Under the pieces are notes generated by a model. The model searched no databases. It saw only the letters and a list, made by a program, of their open reading frames with translations, and was not told where the DNA came from. From positions 25,878,322 to 25,942,321 of the forward strand of contig NC_064753.1 of the NCBI RefSeq assembly GCF_011397635.1: DNA of 64,000 nt, written 5' to 3'. This document shows positions 25,301 to 42,330 of the stretch, in pieces. Position 1 is the stretch's first letter, and every line of letters begins with the position of its first letter. The DNA comes from Epinephelus fuscoguttatus. Taxonomy: Eukaryota > Chordata > Actinopteri > Perciformes > Serranidae. The position numbers were made by a program, and so were the translations under genes.

Positions 25301-28300
25301 TGCACCTTATACATGGAATAATCTGCAAAAGACCTTAAACTAGGACACTGTCACCCTTATGGCTGTTTAAATACCTTTTTTCTGATCTTGTTCTACACAT
25401 TTACATGTTATCCTAATGTTTATCATCCTGCATGTCTACTTTTAGCAATCATATATTGCTATTGTTGTTTGTATGATTTAATTTCAGGTACACATGATGG
25501 TTCTTTCTTTGCATATTGATTGCTTTAATGTCTTAAGTCATGATCAGCGTCACTGAAAATGAGGGTCTCCCTCTATTGATTTCCCGAGTCTTAAATAAAG
25601 GTTTGAATGAATGAGTATTAAGCGTCTCTTTCTTGACTGTTTGTGGGAATGAAAGCAACACGCAAAGCAAAAAAGGTTTAAGAGGCTTAAACTATGTTTA
25701 GACCTCATCTGTTGCACATTATATCAGCAGGGCTGGACAGTATATCAACAGTGTGATAGGAGACAAGATATTGTCTGGGATTTTTGATACTGTAATATCA
25801 TGAGAGTTGTCTTTCCTGGTTTTAAAGGCTGAATTGCAGTAAAGTGATTTAATTTTCTGATATAATCAGACTGGTCTTCGTCTGGGTCCAGACCTCTGAA
25901 TCTGCCGACTCCACTGAGCTCGAGCTGAAAATTCTGGCAAGACTGTTACAACTGTTCTATTGCTGCCTAGTGTTGTCATGATACTGGAATTTCTAACTTT
26001 GATACACTACCTTGAGAAATATCAATATTTGATACCATTTTTGATACAACAGGGAAAAAATACAAATATAAATTAAGGGCATAGAATTTTATTTTTTTCA
26101 TTAAAATCTAAATATAATAAGGCTGTAACATGACGACGATGACTTCTCTTTATTTGGTTAGTAGCAGAGAAAAGCAGAATGACTGTGGTAAACATTAACA
26201 GTAAGAGAGAAAGCAGCACAGCTGGTGCTGATGTATCAATATGGCAGGAAATGAGTATTAAAACACTAACCTTTACCCACTCAGTCATTTCATTATATTC
26301 ACATTACTGATGATTATTTATGAAAAATCTCATTGTGTAAATATTTTGTGAAAGCACCAAGAGTCAAGCCTACTGATTACAGCAGATTACCAGTGGGTAA
26401 AATGTGATTTAAATACAGCTGCAGATTGGGGGGAGAGGTTAATTGGCCGTTAATTGTTGTGTTAGTGGTTTAATACCGACTCTTGACCAATACAACTCCC
26501 ACTGAGTGTGTAGATGGGCATGAAAATCGACTGAATCAGAGCAATCTGTAGTAAAAATCTGCACAAAACAAGTTTGTTAGCTTGTTTTGCACCTGTTATA
26601 ATGAGCTTCCTCTCTTAAGAGAATTTCCTTCCACTTACAGATCATGCTGAGATCTTACATACAGTTTATGGCTGACATCAACTATTACCCACACTTCACC
26701 TTTCTCTACATCTATCCTATTTTACTCCATAACTCCATATACAACACACACAAGAATACAAGTTAGTTTTTACCTCAGTCCTGCGATATGTGGCTCTGTT
26801 CTCTTCTTCAGGTCATCCGACTGTGTGGGAGCAACAATAAAGTGAAGCTAATAAGACAACAACACAAACCCACAGGAATAAATCAATGTGTTTGATAGTC
26901 ACCTGTTTGAATTTGTACAGATCGTTTGACTTCTCGTGGAAGTTAAGCTCCAGCAGTTCTTTCTGCAGGTTCTCCACAAAGGTCTCGCTGCTGAGGAAGT
27001 TCCTGATGATGCAGTGAGGGAAGGGGTGGAAGTCCAACTCCAGATCCCCTGCACATAAATAACAAAAGATAATGTGTAGACCTAATATCTTGACAAATAA
27101 CTCTTGCATTTGCAAAGGCTCTGCTGAACATCTTAGTAAAGCTTCAGCCACAAAACATAAACTTGACTGGACTAATAAGAAACACACATTTAAAGTGAAA
27201 CATTGTTTGGACCACGTAAACAAAGGCGACCTGCCACTTTCATCTGTCACAGTTCATCAAATGACCACTTGAGACCGGCTCCAAAACAGAATATATTCCC
27301 ATAGCCATGTGCTGTATGTTATAATGCCCAACTTTACAGCAGAAATAAACATGAACCTTCATTAAACATACATTTAATGAAATGTGATGGCAGTAACTTC
27401 TACCCACGAGCTGTTACTGCCATCACCCCTGATATCCAATGACGTGCACTGAACTGAATTGCACTGAACTGTCTGCACGAGTTGCACTTTTAATCTCTTT
27501 TTACTGTTATTTTATTTATGAATGAATGTATATATGATGTTTGCTGCTGCAATTCTGGAGTTGCCAAACTGTTTTTCATTGTTTTCTTCTGGAGCAATGA
27601 CAATAAATTTCTATTCTATTTTAGAAAGGGATGGACATGGTCAGATAAACACGCTGGGGTAGGCTGTGGTGTTTAAACCATGCTCAGTTGGTACTAAGGG
27701 GCCCAAAGTGTGAAGAAAATATCCTCCATTACACCACCACCAGCAGCCTGAACCGTTGATACATGGCAGGATGGATCCATGCTTTCATGTTGTTTACACC
27801 AAATTCTGACCCTACCATCTGAATGTGGCAGCAGAAATCCAGACTCATCAGACCAGGCAACGTTTTTCCAATTTGGTGAGCCTGTGTGAACTGTAGCCTC
27901 AGTTTCCTGTTCTCAGCTGACAAGAGTGGCACCCAGTGTGGTCTTCTGCTGCTGTAGCCCATCTGCTTCAAGGTTTGACCTGTTGTTCGTTCAGAGATGG
28001 TCTTCTGCATACCTTGGTTGTAACCAGTGGCTCTTTGCATTACTGTTCCCTTTCTATCATCTTGAACCAGTCTGGCCATTCTCCTCTGACTTTTGGCATC
28101 AACAAGGCATGTTCACCCAGAGAACTGCCGCTCACTGGATATTTTCTCTTTTTCAGACCATCCTCTGTAAACCCTAGAGATGGTTGTGTGTGTAAATCCC
28201 AGTAGGTCAGCAGTTTCCGAAATAATCAGACCAGAATGTCTGGTTCCAACAACCATGCCACATTTAAAGTCACTTTAATCACCTTTCTGTCCCATTCTGA

Positions 28301-29115
28301 TGCTCGGTTTGAACTTCAGCACGTCGTCTTGACCATGTCTACATGCCTAAATGCATTGAGTTGCTGCCACATCAGTGACTGATTAGCAATTTGCATTAAT
28401 GAGCAGTTGAACAGGTGTACCTAATAAAGTGGCTAGTGAGTGTATAGTCACTTCTGGCTCTAAAAAGCCAACACAGTGCTGAATTCAAGGCTTCAAACCA
28501 CAAACCAATGTGTAACATCATGGTAGCTATGTCCATTACTTTTAATTTATATTGTACTAAATGTGTTATTTATATATACAGTTGTGGCATTTCATTTATT
28601 ACACATCTGTACAGTACACTGTGTAGCTGTACTTAGAATTAATAATATAATGTAGCAGGAAATAAGTTTGAGTTTTCAAATTCTGAGCAAAACATTTTTT
28701 TGAGGTGGGGTGGGGGGCAGATATGGTCCCCCTCTATGTTGGCTCCATAGCTACGGCCTTGGTCTCTCGTATACGTCGTTATATTAATGATGTCACAACT
28801 TTACAGTGTGTCAAAAGAGCAGCACGCGCTGCTAACAAACAGGACACAAAGTGCGTGGTTCACAGGCTCACTTCTGACTGACTGTCAGTTCAGTAAATTA
28901 CAGTTTCCCGTTACTTTATTAAAGGTGTTGCATTCACTGCCCCTTCACTAACCGTGGGCGCAGTCAGTCCTCTGTCTCCACGCCTCCTTCACGGTCCTCT
29001 TCACCTGCTCGTCTCCCAGCACCGGACAAAGTTCAGCTGTCTCCTCACAGCTCTTCGTCTTCTTCTTCTTCTGCTCTGTCTTCACGCTCTCACCCGGCCG
29101 GCGTTTAGACGCCAT
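18963..29115 (-). CDS. ogfod1: 2-oxoglutarate and iron-dependent oxygenase OGFOD1
   Basis: OGFOD1 hydroxylates a conserved proline (Pro62) of ribosomal protein RPS23 and affects translation and stress granules. Thirteen minus-strand exons (28953-29115, 26903-27048, 26774-26820, 23994-24094, 23750-23866, 23580-23671, 23369-23497, 20706-20819, 20556-20635, 19611-19855, 19385-19513, 19214-19272, 18963-19124) join in phase to 1584 nt, 527 residues (human about 542). The N-terminus has a Lys-rich nuclear signal (EQKKKKTK). The catalytic domain shows the HxD iron motif in [10 protein letters not shown] (H158, D160), the distal histidine in SFHQ (H221) and the 2-oxoglutarate arginine R233 before SGWFHG. 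The C-terminal second barrel contains '[17 protein letters not shown]' and ends DFSFVYYE. An Asp/Glu-rich insert follows LHFLCPA. Several exons are shorter than 120 nt, and introns as short as 70 nt sit beside one of about 3 kb filled with repeats. Confidence 0.97.
19325..19375. repeat. (GT)n microsatellite in a short ogfod1 intron
   Basis: About 25 GT units, with one interruption (gcgtgt), fill nearly half of the 112-bp intron between the last two internal exons of ogfod1 (19273-19384). Confidence 0.95.
19589..19610. repeat. (AC)n tract forming an ogfod1 splice donor
   Basis: Read on the minus strand this is a GT run starting immediately after the exon that ends ANTSREK at 19611. Its first GT is therefore the splice donor of the 97-bp intron 19514-19610. 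Confidence 0.85.
20050..20244 (-). CDS. ogfod1: Possible acidic cassette exon of ogfod1
   Basis: Between the exons at 20556-20635 and 19611-19855 the minus strand has an open, strongly acidic stretch ([20 protein letters not shown], then [13 protein letters not shown]). It has a strong donor (AGAT followed by GTAAGTGAG) at its end. An acceptor AG at 20245-20246 makes the exon 195 nt long, starting and ending in phase 2, exactly the phase of the intron it lies in, so inclusion would add 65 residues without breaking the frame. An alternative AG ten bases further in (exon from 20234) would not keep the frame. The human protein has its acidic insert at a different, later place. Whether the exon is used is unknown. 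Confidence 0.5.
20836..23368. other. Repeat-filled ogfod1 intron
   Basis: This 2.5-kb intron lies between the exon ending at 23369 and the exon starting at 20819. It contains half-copies of one fish repeat in opposite orientations near its two ends (20876-20965 and 23105-23286). A G+C-richer block at about 21850-22290 resembles a fish DNA-transposon derivative. A dispersed element at about 22300-22805 is related to those at 27270-28545 and 41270-41800. No exon is seen. Confidence 0.6.
22300..22805 (-). repeat. Dispersed fish repeat
   Basis: On the minus strand this includes 'agctactgtgatgtcactca', 'ctggtttgtagactgccatt', 'ccatcaccatcttggttttt' and 'cagtgtttgacacttcaag'. The same components occur, in the opposite orientation, at 41270-41800, and its other end recurs at 27270-27350. 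It is non-coding and its family is not assigned. Confidence 0.65.
25095..25615 (+). pseudogene. LINE 3' end, C-terminal fragment
   Basis: The frame at 25113-25343 encodes '[19 protein letters not shown]' followed by '[20 protein letters not shown]' and a stop. This is the typical C-terminal end of L2/CR1-type non-LTR retrotransposons of fish. The tail ends 'cgagtcttaaataaagg' and 'tttgaatgaatga'. Only the last part of the element is present. It lies inside an ogfod1 intron (24095-26773), in the antisense direction to the gene. Confidence 0.78.
27440..27625 (+). mobile_element. LINE 3' UTR remnant
   Basis: Contains 'tgcactgaactgtctgca', 'gagttgcacttttaatctc' and the end 'agcaatgacaataaatttct' with 'attctatttt', the terminal tail of an abundant fish non-LTR element. 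There is no coding sequence. It abuts the Tc1 remnant at 27626. Confidence 0.6.
27626..28442 (-). pseudogene. Truncated Tc1/mariner transposon
   Basis: The right end on the plus strand is 'gtacctaataaagtggctag' plus 'tgagtgta', the standard terminal repeat of a common fish Tc1-like element. On the minus strand the transposase N-terminal half is recognisable: '[20 protein letters not shown]', then '[20 protein letters not shown]' and '[19 protein letters not shown]'. The C-terminal third and the other terminal repeat are missing, and the frame is interrupted before this part. The copy is dead. It sits inside another dispersed repeat, whose flanks are at 27270-27350 and 28445-28545. Confidence 0.85.
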
Positions 29116-29119
29116 TACT

Positions 29120-31060
29120 AAACTATCCGGTGTGAAACCAGACAGACATGTAGGTTATAAACAGCTCTGACAACTTCCACACTACTGACGTGCGTGAGTA
29201 TGAAGCACGACTCGTGCGTCGCTGGAAAATGACGTTGGTGAATGTGCTCTTTCCCCGGAGTTCAGACTGACAGGCAGGGTTGGCAAACTGACAGAAAATG
29301 CTGTCGAGGAAATTTAAGCCTTAGAAATTTATTTGAAGAGTAAATCTCGTTCATAATGGCAACTTTAGCAGGGTTATGAATTATATATACATATATTTCC
29401 TTGATTTTCCAAGCAACCAGGTCAGAAAAAATATCAAAAATATAATTTCTGTAATATAGATCTTGTAACCACAGATCTTAGATCTTTTTAGTTAAATATT
29501 TCTGGTGCCACCTGAACTGGTTTAATTCTATACGTCCTTAGATGTTTGCACCTTTTACAACAGCAAAAGTAACTTTCAATATCAGTGCCAATATTTACTT
29601 TTCTATTCTATTTGAGTTGGTTTATTTTACTATATGTATCTTACTGTTGTTGACTCTTATCCTGACACACTATGACATTATGTTAAATGCACATCCTACC
29701 ATCATTAATATCAATCCCTCTTGTATATATATTTGCACTGTACTGCAGTACTGTACTGTATTTTTATTTTGTGCCCTGTTTATTGTTATGCACCAAATCA
29801 CCAAGTCAAATTCCTTGTAAATACAAAGTTACTTGGCAGTAAAACATTTCTGATTCCAATTCTCCTATTATGTACTTATGTTTGCTTTGTTACTCAGCTG
29901 TTTCTATTCTTATGTAATTTTTGAGTAATCTCTAGCATAAGAAGTTCTCTTTTATCTTATAAAATGTTAATTTTGGAGAATATGGTGTTGAATAAATCAA
30001 AAATAAATTATTTTTGCCAACTTCAAATGTGCCAATGGTACAAATTGAGTGCAATCTTGTTTGGTAGCATTGAAGAATGAAATTCAGACTTAAAGCTCAT
30101 AGATGTATGATATACTTGCACCACAGTATCATTTAACTATATGTTTAATGTTATATTGAGTTCAGTATCAGTTATTTCACCTTGCTTTAGATAATCAGTC
30201 CACTCAGGTCTGTACTGCAGTGTGAATAGCCCTCCTACAGGTATGTGCATTGTAACAAGCCCAGTATGTGGTCTAATGTTCTATAAAGGCATGGTTATGA
30301 TAATTTGTTTTTATCAGATTTGACTTTAACAATATATAGCATATAATAATGTTGCAGTGTGAGCTGGGATGACCCCTGCTACCTGCAACCCTGAACAGGT
30401 TAAGCAGTTTAGAGAATTAATGGATATTAAATCATGCAGGCTGCATTCAAATATGGGCACAGTCAATTCTATTATTATTATTACAAAATATAAATTCTGT
30501 GTTGCAGCAAGACCACAGTGTACATCTACACAACACACTGCCAGTATTATTTTGTCATTCTTCCAGTGTGATGTACTTAAACCATCTTAGAGTCAGTACT
30601 TAGTATGCGATTGCAACACAGCATGTATCTAACTTTAACCCCAGACAATAACAAGTGGCTGGCGGAGTTTATTGTGGCAGCACTCAGCTGCAGGTGAGGT
30701 AAACTTCAAGGCAAAGTCAGTCAGTTAACCAATGGATCAATTCTTCTGTCCAACACTTGAAGGCTGTGCACACTTAAGATCTGTGAGGCAGGTCTAATAA
30801 AACATCAGCATTTGTTTTTCCATCAGAAATATTTCTGATATTGTCTACGCACAGAGCAATAGTACATAACACCATGATTCACATGGAGAGTGATGTGTTC
30901 TTTAGTTCATTAGTTTCTCTTGTGTTCAAAAATGTACCAGTGCCTTCATCTCCGTTTTGAATTTTGGGATAAACTGAAGAAAAATTAGAACTTTGTATTT
31001 ACTTTGAAACTTATAAGGTGTCAGTCAGCCACTCACTTGCTCTTTGTACTTTATAAAAAC
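29120..31060. other. Spacer between ogfod1 and nudt21
   Basis: Immediately upstream of ogfod1 (29116-29260) is a moderately G+C-rich stretch that must hold its promoter; a TGACGT occurs near 29231. Around 29600-29870 is a LINE-type 3' tail ('caccaaatcaccaagtcaaa', 'cttggcagtaaaacattt'). The remainder to 31060 is A/T-rich with no supported gene. Confidence 0.6.
29600..29870 (+). mobile_element. LINE 3' tail remnant
   Basis: The sequence 'gcactgtactgcagtactg', then 'caccaaatcaccaagtcaaa' and 'acttggcagtaaaaca' corresponds to the 3' untranslated end of an abundant fish non-LTR retrotransposon. The hydrophobic open frames across it are chance products of A/T-rich DNA. Confidence 0.62.
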
Positions 31061-31076
31061 ATACTCAAAAGACCGC

Positions 31077-31082
31077 TTTATT
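31077..31082 (-). terminator. nudt21: nudt21 polyadenylation signal
   Basis: A minus-strand AATAAA lies about 375 bp after the nudt21 stop codon at 31456-31458, in A/T-rich sequence with no other gene between. This is the likeliest nearby 3' end. Longer 3' UTRs, as known in mammals, cannot be excluded. Confidence 0.55.
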
Positions 31083-31455
31083 AAAAAGAAAAAGAAACTA
31101 CACAGCATTGTTACAGGTTAAAACAACAGGAAACGCAATGATGTAGTTTGTTTAATCAAACATTGGCCTCCTCTGAGAGGACATAAAATCAGACTCTTAA
31201 TACACTGGAATACAGACTTGCTTACTACAAAACCAGAGTTTCTCAAGATAAAAAAAAAAGACACATGACATTTTCATTATCTTGTAATAGTACAAACACC
31301 CCTGTGAACTGTCAATATACCTGACATGACAAGCTTTTCTTTTGTGAAAGCTGAGCCAAAGGTGAGAAGTATTTTTTTCTCCATATTGTCTCTCATCTTC
31401 ACTCACACAGGACTGCACTCACAGAGACAGCCAGACGTACTTCTGCTCACTCAAG

Positions 31456-36337
<4,882 letters not shown>

Positions 36338-36570
36338 CTCTAAGGTGAGCACGACGAGGCTAAACCCTCCTGCAAATGTACCTGGGGTGGTAGTTGGTTT
36401 GTAAGTAGCTGGATTATCTCAATAGCAGAATAAACGCTCAACACTTCTGCAGACAGTCCACAACAATTTCGCTCCCGACGTTTCCCTCGGCCTCCTCTTC
36501 CGGGTGACGTGCGTTTTCCTGGGCGACATCCCCGACAGCGACACCTGCTGGTCTGGATGATGAACATCAG
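36338..36570 (-). promoter_or_regulatory. nudt21: nudt21 promoter region
   Basis: This G+C- and CpG-rich stretch lies directly upstream of the nudt21 start codon. It contains an ETS-type 'cttccgg' at 36498-36504 directly followed by 'tgacgt', a CREB/ATF core (36505-36510). This is typical of housekeeping promoters. The transcription start is not resolved. Confidence 0.5.
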
Positions 36571-38202
36571 CTAGTGCATTTTTATGGTTTCCACTTTTTT
36601 CCTCTGATTAAATTAAATCAAATTCAAGAAACATTTTGTGAATGAAGCCCAGGATACTCTCTTTTACTCCTCCAGCTGTTGTGTGACAGGATGATCCCCT
36701 TCATTACATTCTGTACTACAGCCGTTGTCACAGGAATACACAGTAACTCCTTATTAGTATCTAAGTTGTTGATTTGAACTGCAAATTATAAAGTAAAGAA
36801 CATTTTGGCCTGAATAAAATGCCACTGTACTCAAGTTGTGAAAATGTTAATTGTCTTTAATTACCCCAATTTCAGCATTTGAATTTTATTCTGCTGTGCA
36901 ATCTAACCCTGGGAGGGTGATGGAGCACTAAAGGCTTTCATAACAAGAGGTAATACGGCCTAATATGTAACATCTCTTATGTGTCTTTGATAAAACTGCA
37001 GTGCTGTAATGTAAAACAAAATATGACCTTGTCATATGCACCAATTTGAAAATTACCTTACATTTGTATTACAAGAACAGAAATAAAATGAAGAAATACC
37101 ATTTAGCACCCAGGGTTATACTTTCCCAACTGTATGGCCTGTGATTTTAAATTATTTTATGACAGGTTTGAAATACTTTTAGTCTACCAATATCAAGTTA
37201 TAAATCAGATTTTAATTCCCTAATAGAACATTATTTATATCATTCAACATTGATTTATTACTGTAGTAGTTTGATTAACTGGCCAGATCCAAACAGTTTC
37301 TCTATGACGATCATATTTCTTTTCTCTCAAAAAAGTACTTAAAGGTCTGTTTCCTCTCTGAGCGGGTAACTCTAAACCCAACTTAACCCAGGAATACAGT
37401 AACTTCCTTTCCACTCATGAACCTATGTCAGCTTTTCCATGTGGAGTAATGACATCAGCTATTCTCAGTGCCAGGGTGCAAATGTAGTAGATCTAGGTTA
37501 TTTTAGCTGAGAGGCAAGTTGTGGATTAACATTTTAACCCCAGAAAGCTTCAAACAAACATTAATTTCAGGATAAAACTGAACTATTGACCTTTGAGACA
37601 GTAGTTTGGCTAAAAGCCTTAACTCAATGCTTGCTTACTAGCTTTTTCCAGAGCTTTTAACAACTTTGATCAGGGACAACGATATAACCACCTTTGACAA
37701 CAACTGAACTATCTTCATGGCAACTGAGGAAGACCATGGGCTCCAGAAAAAGCAAGTGCACCTTGACTTAAAGTTTTCTTGTCAGATAACGTGAATTATT
37801 GTTAGAAATAATGTATCACACATTAAAAAAGCAGAGGGAGTGACTCAGTCAATTCAATATTCCATTTAATAGTCATAACTATGTCTCTTATCCATCTATT
37901 GTAAACATGGTGTATTTTACCACAGTAGTTGTCTTATGGTACATAATCATACGTGCAATGCAAAAATTCAAACATAAGTTAAAAAAGGACAAAGACACTG
38001 CTGGATTTGTTGATTACATCACACCAAGGGGATCTCAGTTCTTTGGTCCAGTGGCCCACCCTTTGTGGTGTGCTGCTGTAATGTGGTGGTCCCTGGAGGA
38101 AGTGCCATGGATCGTCTCCCCCCCTTTTACCCTTTACTGTGGTCTCTCCTGCCCCCGTCACAGTAGTTGGTCCCATGTTTTAGACATTTATCTATTTTTG
38201 AA
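36571..38202. other. Spacer between nudt21 and carmil2
   Basis: A/T-rich spacer containing one copy of a duplicated segment (37165-37590; see 45020-45650). carmil2 ends at 38203 on the minus strand, so its 3' UTR extends leftward into this spacer. No gene is supported on either strand. Confidence 0.6.
37165..37590 (+). repeat. Duplicated segment, left copy
   Basis: From 'atatcattcaacattgattt' through 'ccatgtggagtaatgacatc' to 'taatttcaggataaaact', this segment recurs in the same orientation at 45020-45650 with perhaps 80-85% identity. It contains no open frame. The two copies bracket the carmil2 fragment. Confidence 0.8.
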
Positions 38203-41200
38203 TTACTTCTCACCCTTTGACTTTGTTTCTTCTTGTTTTTGACCCTCTGTCGTCTCCTTGTTGCTATGCAGATCACCATCTTTCCCTGATGCAGGTTCAG
38301 GCATTCCCACCTCTGCTTTCACTGTGTCTTCTTCGGGTTTCACTTCTGTCATTATCACTTCACTGTTAGAAGTGAGAGCCGGTTTCTCATTTTCACTCTC
38401 GCTCTCCTTCCCACCGTCGACGACTTTCTTGCTCTCATCCACCTCAATTTGCTTGCTCTTATGAACCATCTCAAGCTTGTCATCTGCTGTTGAGAGGGGA
38501 AATCCACAAAACATGGCATTCAGCATACATCTATGTACATGTTGAAGTAGACAATTACATACAAGCATACATTATATACTCACAGATCTCATGACTTACC
38601 AGTGCCCCTTTCTGTAGGCTCTACACTGGGTCTTTCTTCAGGAGATGCCTGCACATCATTATCTTGGCCTGAACTATCATTAGGGGGGGCTGGACTGGTC
38701 AAATGGTGAGAAGTAGCACTTGAGTTATCAATAGTTGATGTGAGGGTAGTGCTGACGTTGTTAGTGTAAGGTGGGTCTGAGTCAGTCATGAGTGGCGAGC
38801 AAATTGCAGCTGTGGTGGCTGAACTGGCGGTGGACATGGTATCTGCACGGTTTAAACTGGTGGCGGTGGAAGGGGTGTCTGTGTGGTTTGTTTCACTGGA
38901 GGAGGTGGAGGGAACAGATATATCAGCAGGGCCAGGGGTGGCTAGGTGAGTAATGGTGGACGTGGAGATGCAGTCAGTGGATGTTGGGCTTGTAGTGGTG
39001 GTGGGAGAGGTGGAGATGGTGGGAGGGAGGGTAGAAGAGATCAGGGTGGAGGCAGTGGTGATGGAGGCAACAGGTGAAACTGCAGTTGTAACGATATCAC
39101 TTGTGTTAGGAGGTGGAGATGTTGTTTGAGTGACTGATGAAACTACAGTTGCAGAGCTAGTGGAAGTGACTGAAGTGGAATCATCACAAGCTTCGGCAAC
39201 TGAAGTGGTGGCAGCAGACGAGCCTGGCGGCATATCTGATATGCTGGTGGAGGGTGAAGAAGCGGTGGTGATGACAGAAATAGCTGCACCACCACCAGCA
39301 GCAGGAGCAGCATCGACTGAGAGAACACCATTTGGCTCTGAGAGAGTCAATTTAGTTGACAGGTTTGTTGATGTTGTGGAAACAGAGCTTTCATTGCCGG
39401 GAGCAGAAACTGTTTCCGAGGTGGTAATGGAAGGCGTAGTTACTGTTGTTGAGTTTGATGTGACAGAGAGGCTTGGAGTGATGGACTCAGAGGAAGTGGA
39501 AGTAACTAAGACAGAGGTGGGGGGCTCTGTGGGTGTAGTGGTGCTTGATGTTAAGGTTGAGGTGGGTGGTTCAGTGGTAGTAACATTAGCTTCAGCGATA
39601 GAGGGTTTGCTGTCAGGCTCTGTAACATTCGTGGGTGTTGTAGCTGCTGCAGTGGGGTTAACAGAGTCAGTGCATATATCTGTGTCAGAGGGAGGTACAG
39701 TACTTGTAAAATCAGCTGAGTCAGGGACTGAGTTTGAGATTGTCGGTACAGTAGAAGCGGTGGTTGTAGTGAGTGCAGGAGTAGGTGGAGCTGCAGTTGG
39801 ACTCAGTTTAGTGGGCGTGTTTGTCTCCCCTTCTTGTATTTGGGCTAGCTCGTTCTCAGGTGTGTTGCGGCCAGATGTTGTGGGGGGTGGACCTGGCTTG
39901 AGAACGGGCTTTGGAAGCAAAGCAGGTTTCCCAGCTGACTCGTGTGCTGACACACTTGGGCGGATTTGATGCCTTGTGTCTATAGAAAAAAATGAATGTG
40001 CAAATTATTTTACTATCATACACGTACTATATGAGCGATTGAATCAGTGTTTGTGTTTTACCTGATGATGCAGACATCGTTCGAGGTTTTGTGAAAGTAG
40101 GCGGTGGCTCAGGTTTACTGTCAATGATAGTACCTGAGACACAAAGATCATTAACCAGAGGAATTAATTCACTATTATGTCACTATTATGGATGAGAGCA
40201 GCCTTATCAGTCTGAAGAGATATTACATCCTTGTAATGGAGTAGTGATCCATGTTAGAAAGTCTCTCCCTTTGATACAAACCCCTCAACTTCAAAGATTA
40301 ATTCTGCTTCATTAATGCTAAGCTGGAGCAGAGAGGAGTTTAATCATATTACACATCAAATAGATAAAGGAACCTACCTTCAGATTCTGCTTTTTTCATC
40401 TCTCCCTCCGGATTCTACAAGAATGAAAGAGGCAATTAAACACTTCTGAGACTCCTACAGTATACCAGGCTTGGGTGGTATCAAGGTATTAGAGTATACC
40501 CAGGTATGTAGAAATCCCAAAGATATGATTTTCATTGCCATAAAAAATACAGACGCTCCTCTTTCTATTAAACTGATAGGGAGATGCTGTATTGAGTTGA
40601 TGTAATACACAGCACACACCACCAGAGTGTCTCTACGGGTGGAACAGGCAGCTGAGGTGAGAAAGATGCCAACTGCAAGTGGTGGGGATAAGGTAGTACC
40701 ACATAGCCACACCTATCTCCACAGCACTGTGTCAGTGCTAGAGAAAGGTTTTTACTCACAGATTCGTTTTCTGCTATGGGGGAAAAAACACTCTGGCTTG
40801 TTTATGTTTCTTAAAACCAATCAGGATTGTCTTAGGCGACACTTAGCACTGGGTGGATACAGCGACAGTGCTCTTGCAATAAAGGGGCAGGGGTGAACTT
40901 GTTTTGGTGGAACTTTATAGACAAAGATAATTCAATAACCAGTACCCTAGGTGAAGCATGACTATACTTTAGCTCTGGAAGAACTCACTGGATCTGTTAA
41001 AACCCCTGACAATTTGCTGGCTGTATGTGGCTCTAGCAGAACATTATTACGACAATATTACAGAAGCGCATGTGAAGTAGAACGGATCCTTACATTAGTG
41101 AAGTCAACTTGACTCAGTCACTTGTGCCTGTCGCAACCAGAGTTAAAAGATGTGGCTAATCAACTCCGAGTGGTCATGTCAGAAAATGGATCACTAGCAG

Positions 41201-42290
41201 GCAGAGAAGTCCTCCAAGATCAAGTCTGGGCTTTTCTGAGGTGCGTTAATTAGTTGTTAAATTTGTTGTAGATCTTAACAACAATTCACAGGACTGTAAA
41301 AATAATGGATGCAACAGCTGTGACATCACCTATTGGTTTGTGGACTCCCATTTTGAAGCTTTGAGTTTGCCACCTCTGCCGTCACCATCTTGGTTTTTGA
41401 AGCCAGAAGTGACCACATTTGGGTGAGAGGCTGGCGATGTGAAGGAACAAGGGGTGGATCTGACTGAGAAGAAGAGGACACTATCGGCAAACAGCCCTTC
41501 ACTCAAAGTGGCCCGGCCTTAATGATGTGTAACTTTAAGCCTTAATAACATGTTAACAGGTGAGTTTTATAAAAATTTACCAACCGTAAAGTTGTCATGA
41601 ATGCTGAAAATAAGCTAAGCAAGTAAAGATGGGCATTTTAACATTAGTGTCAATAGAGATTGACTCACTTCTGGAGCCAGCCTCCAGTGGCCATTCAAGG
41701 AACTGCAGTTTTTAGCACTTCCATGTTGGCTTTATTTTTCAGCCCCGGAGGTTGCTGCTTGATCAAAACGTGCCATTTCCACTATATATATATTGTTAGC
41801 TTGGAGGTTGTTGTTGCTTACCGTAGTGAAGGGGATTAGGAAACAGTAAGATGCAGATAGCGGCAGGAAGGGAATGGTGGCTGAAATCAGCAGCCCAATA
41901 GCAGGCTTATAGCCACAGTCTACATCTGGTGAGTCAGACTAGGGATAACAATAACAGAATGAGTAAAAAAGAAAAATGTCTCTGCCCCTTTTTGGGAGTA
42001 TTGCCACATATAACTTTATCTTGACATGACTACAAAAGCAGTTTATTAGCCACATGATTTTTTTCAACACATCATCCCTGTTCAGCCCACTGATGTGTCG
42101 AATCCGCTGTGGCAATAGGTGTCATCAGCTCCTCCAGCAAGAAGGGCGCTTATTTCCTATCTTGTGTGGACCATAAGTATTTAAACCCAGCAAGACTTGT
42201 CAAAGTAGGCTGATAGCATATTTGAAACATAGCATTGTGGGCTAGACAATGACATACATGCTACAATGACTTCTATGACCAGTAGCTCAG

Positions 42291-42330
<40 letters not shown>

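Noticed and set aside
29542-29924. Hydrophobic open frames suggesting a small membrane protein
   Set aside because: They overlap a LINE 3' tail and A/T-rich DNA. Repeated Ile/Leu/Tyr/Phe codons are expected from the base composition.
39130-39969. 279-codon open frame on the plus strand
   Set aside because: It lies exactly opposite the Ser/Thr-rich carmil2 exon. The reverse complements of Thr, Ser and Pro codons rarely give stops, so a long chance frame rich in Val, Gly and Glu is expected. It has no family similarity or splice context.
41822-41945. Possible carmil2 exon (minus, KPAIGLLISATIPFL) with a GTAAGC donor
   Set aside because: It is hydrophobic and unlike any CARMIL2 segment, and adjoins a dispersed repeat. 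The exons on either side (42442 and 40378) already join in phase with the family sequence.
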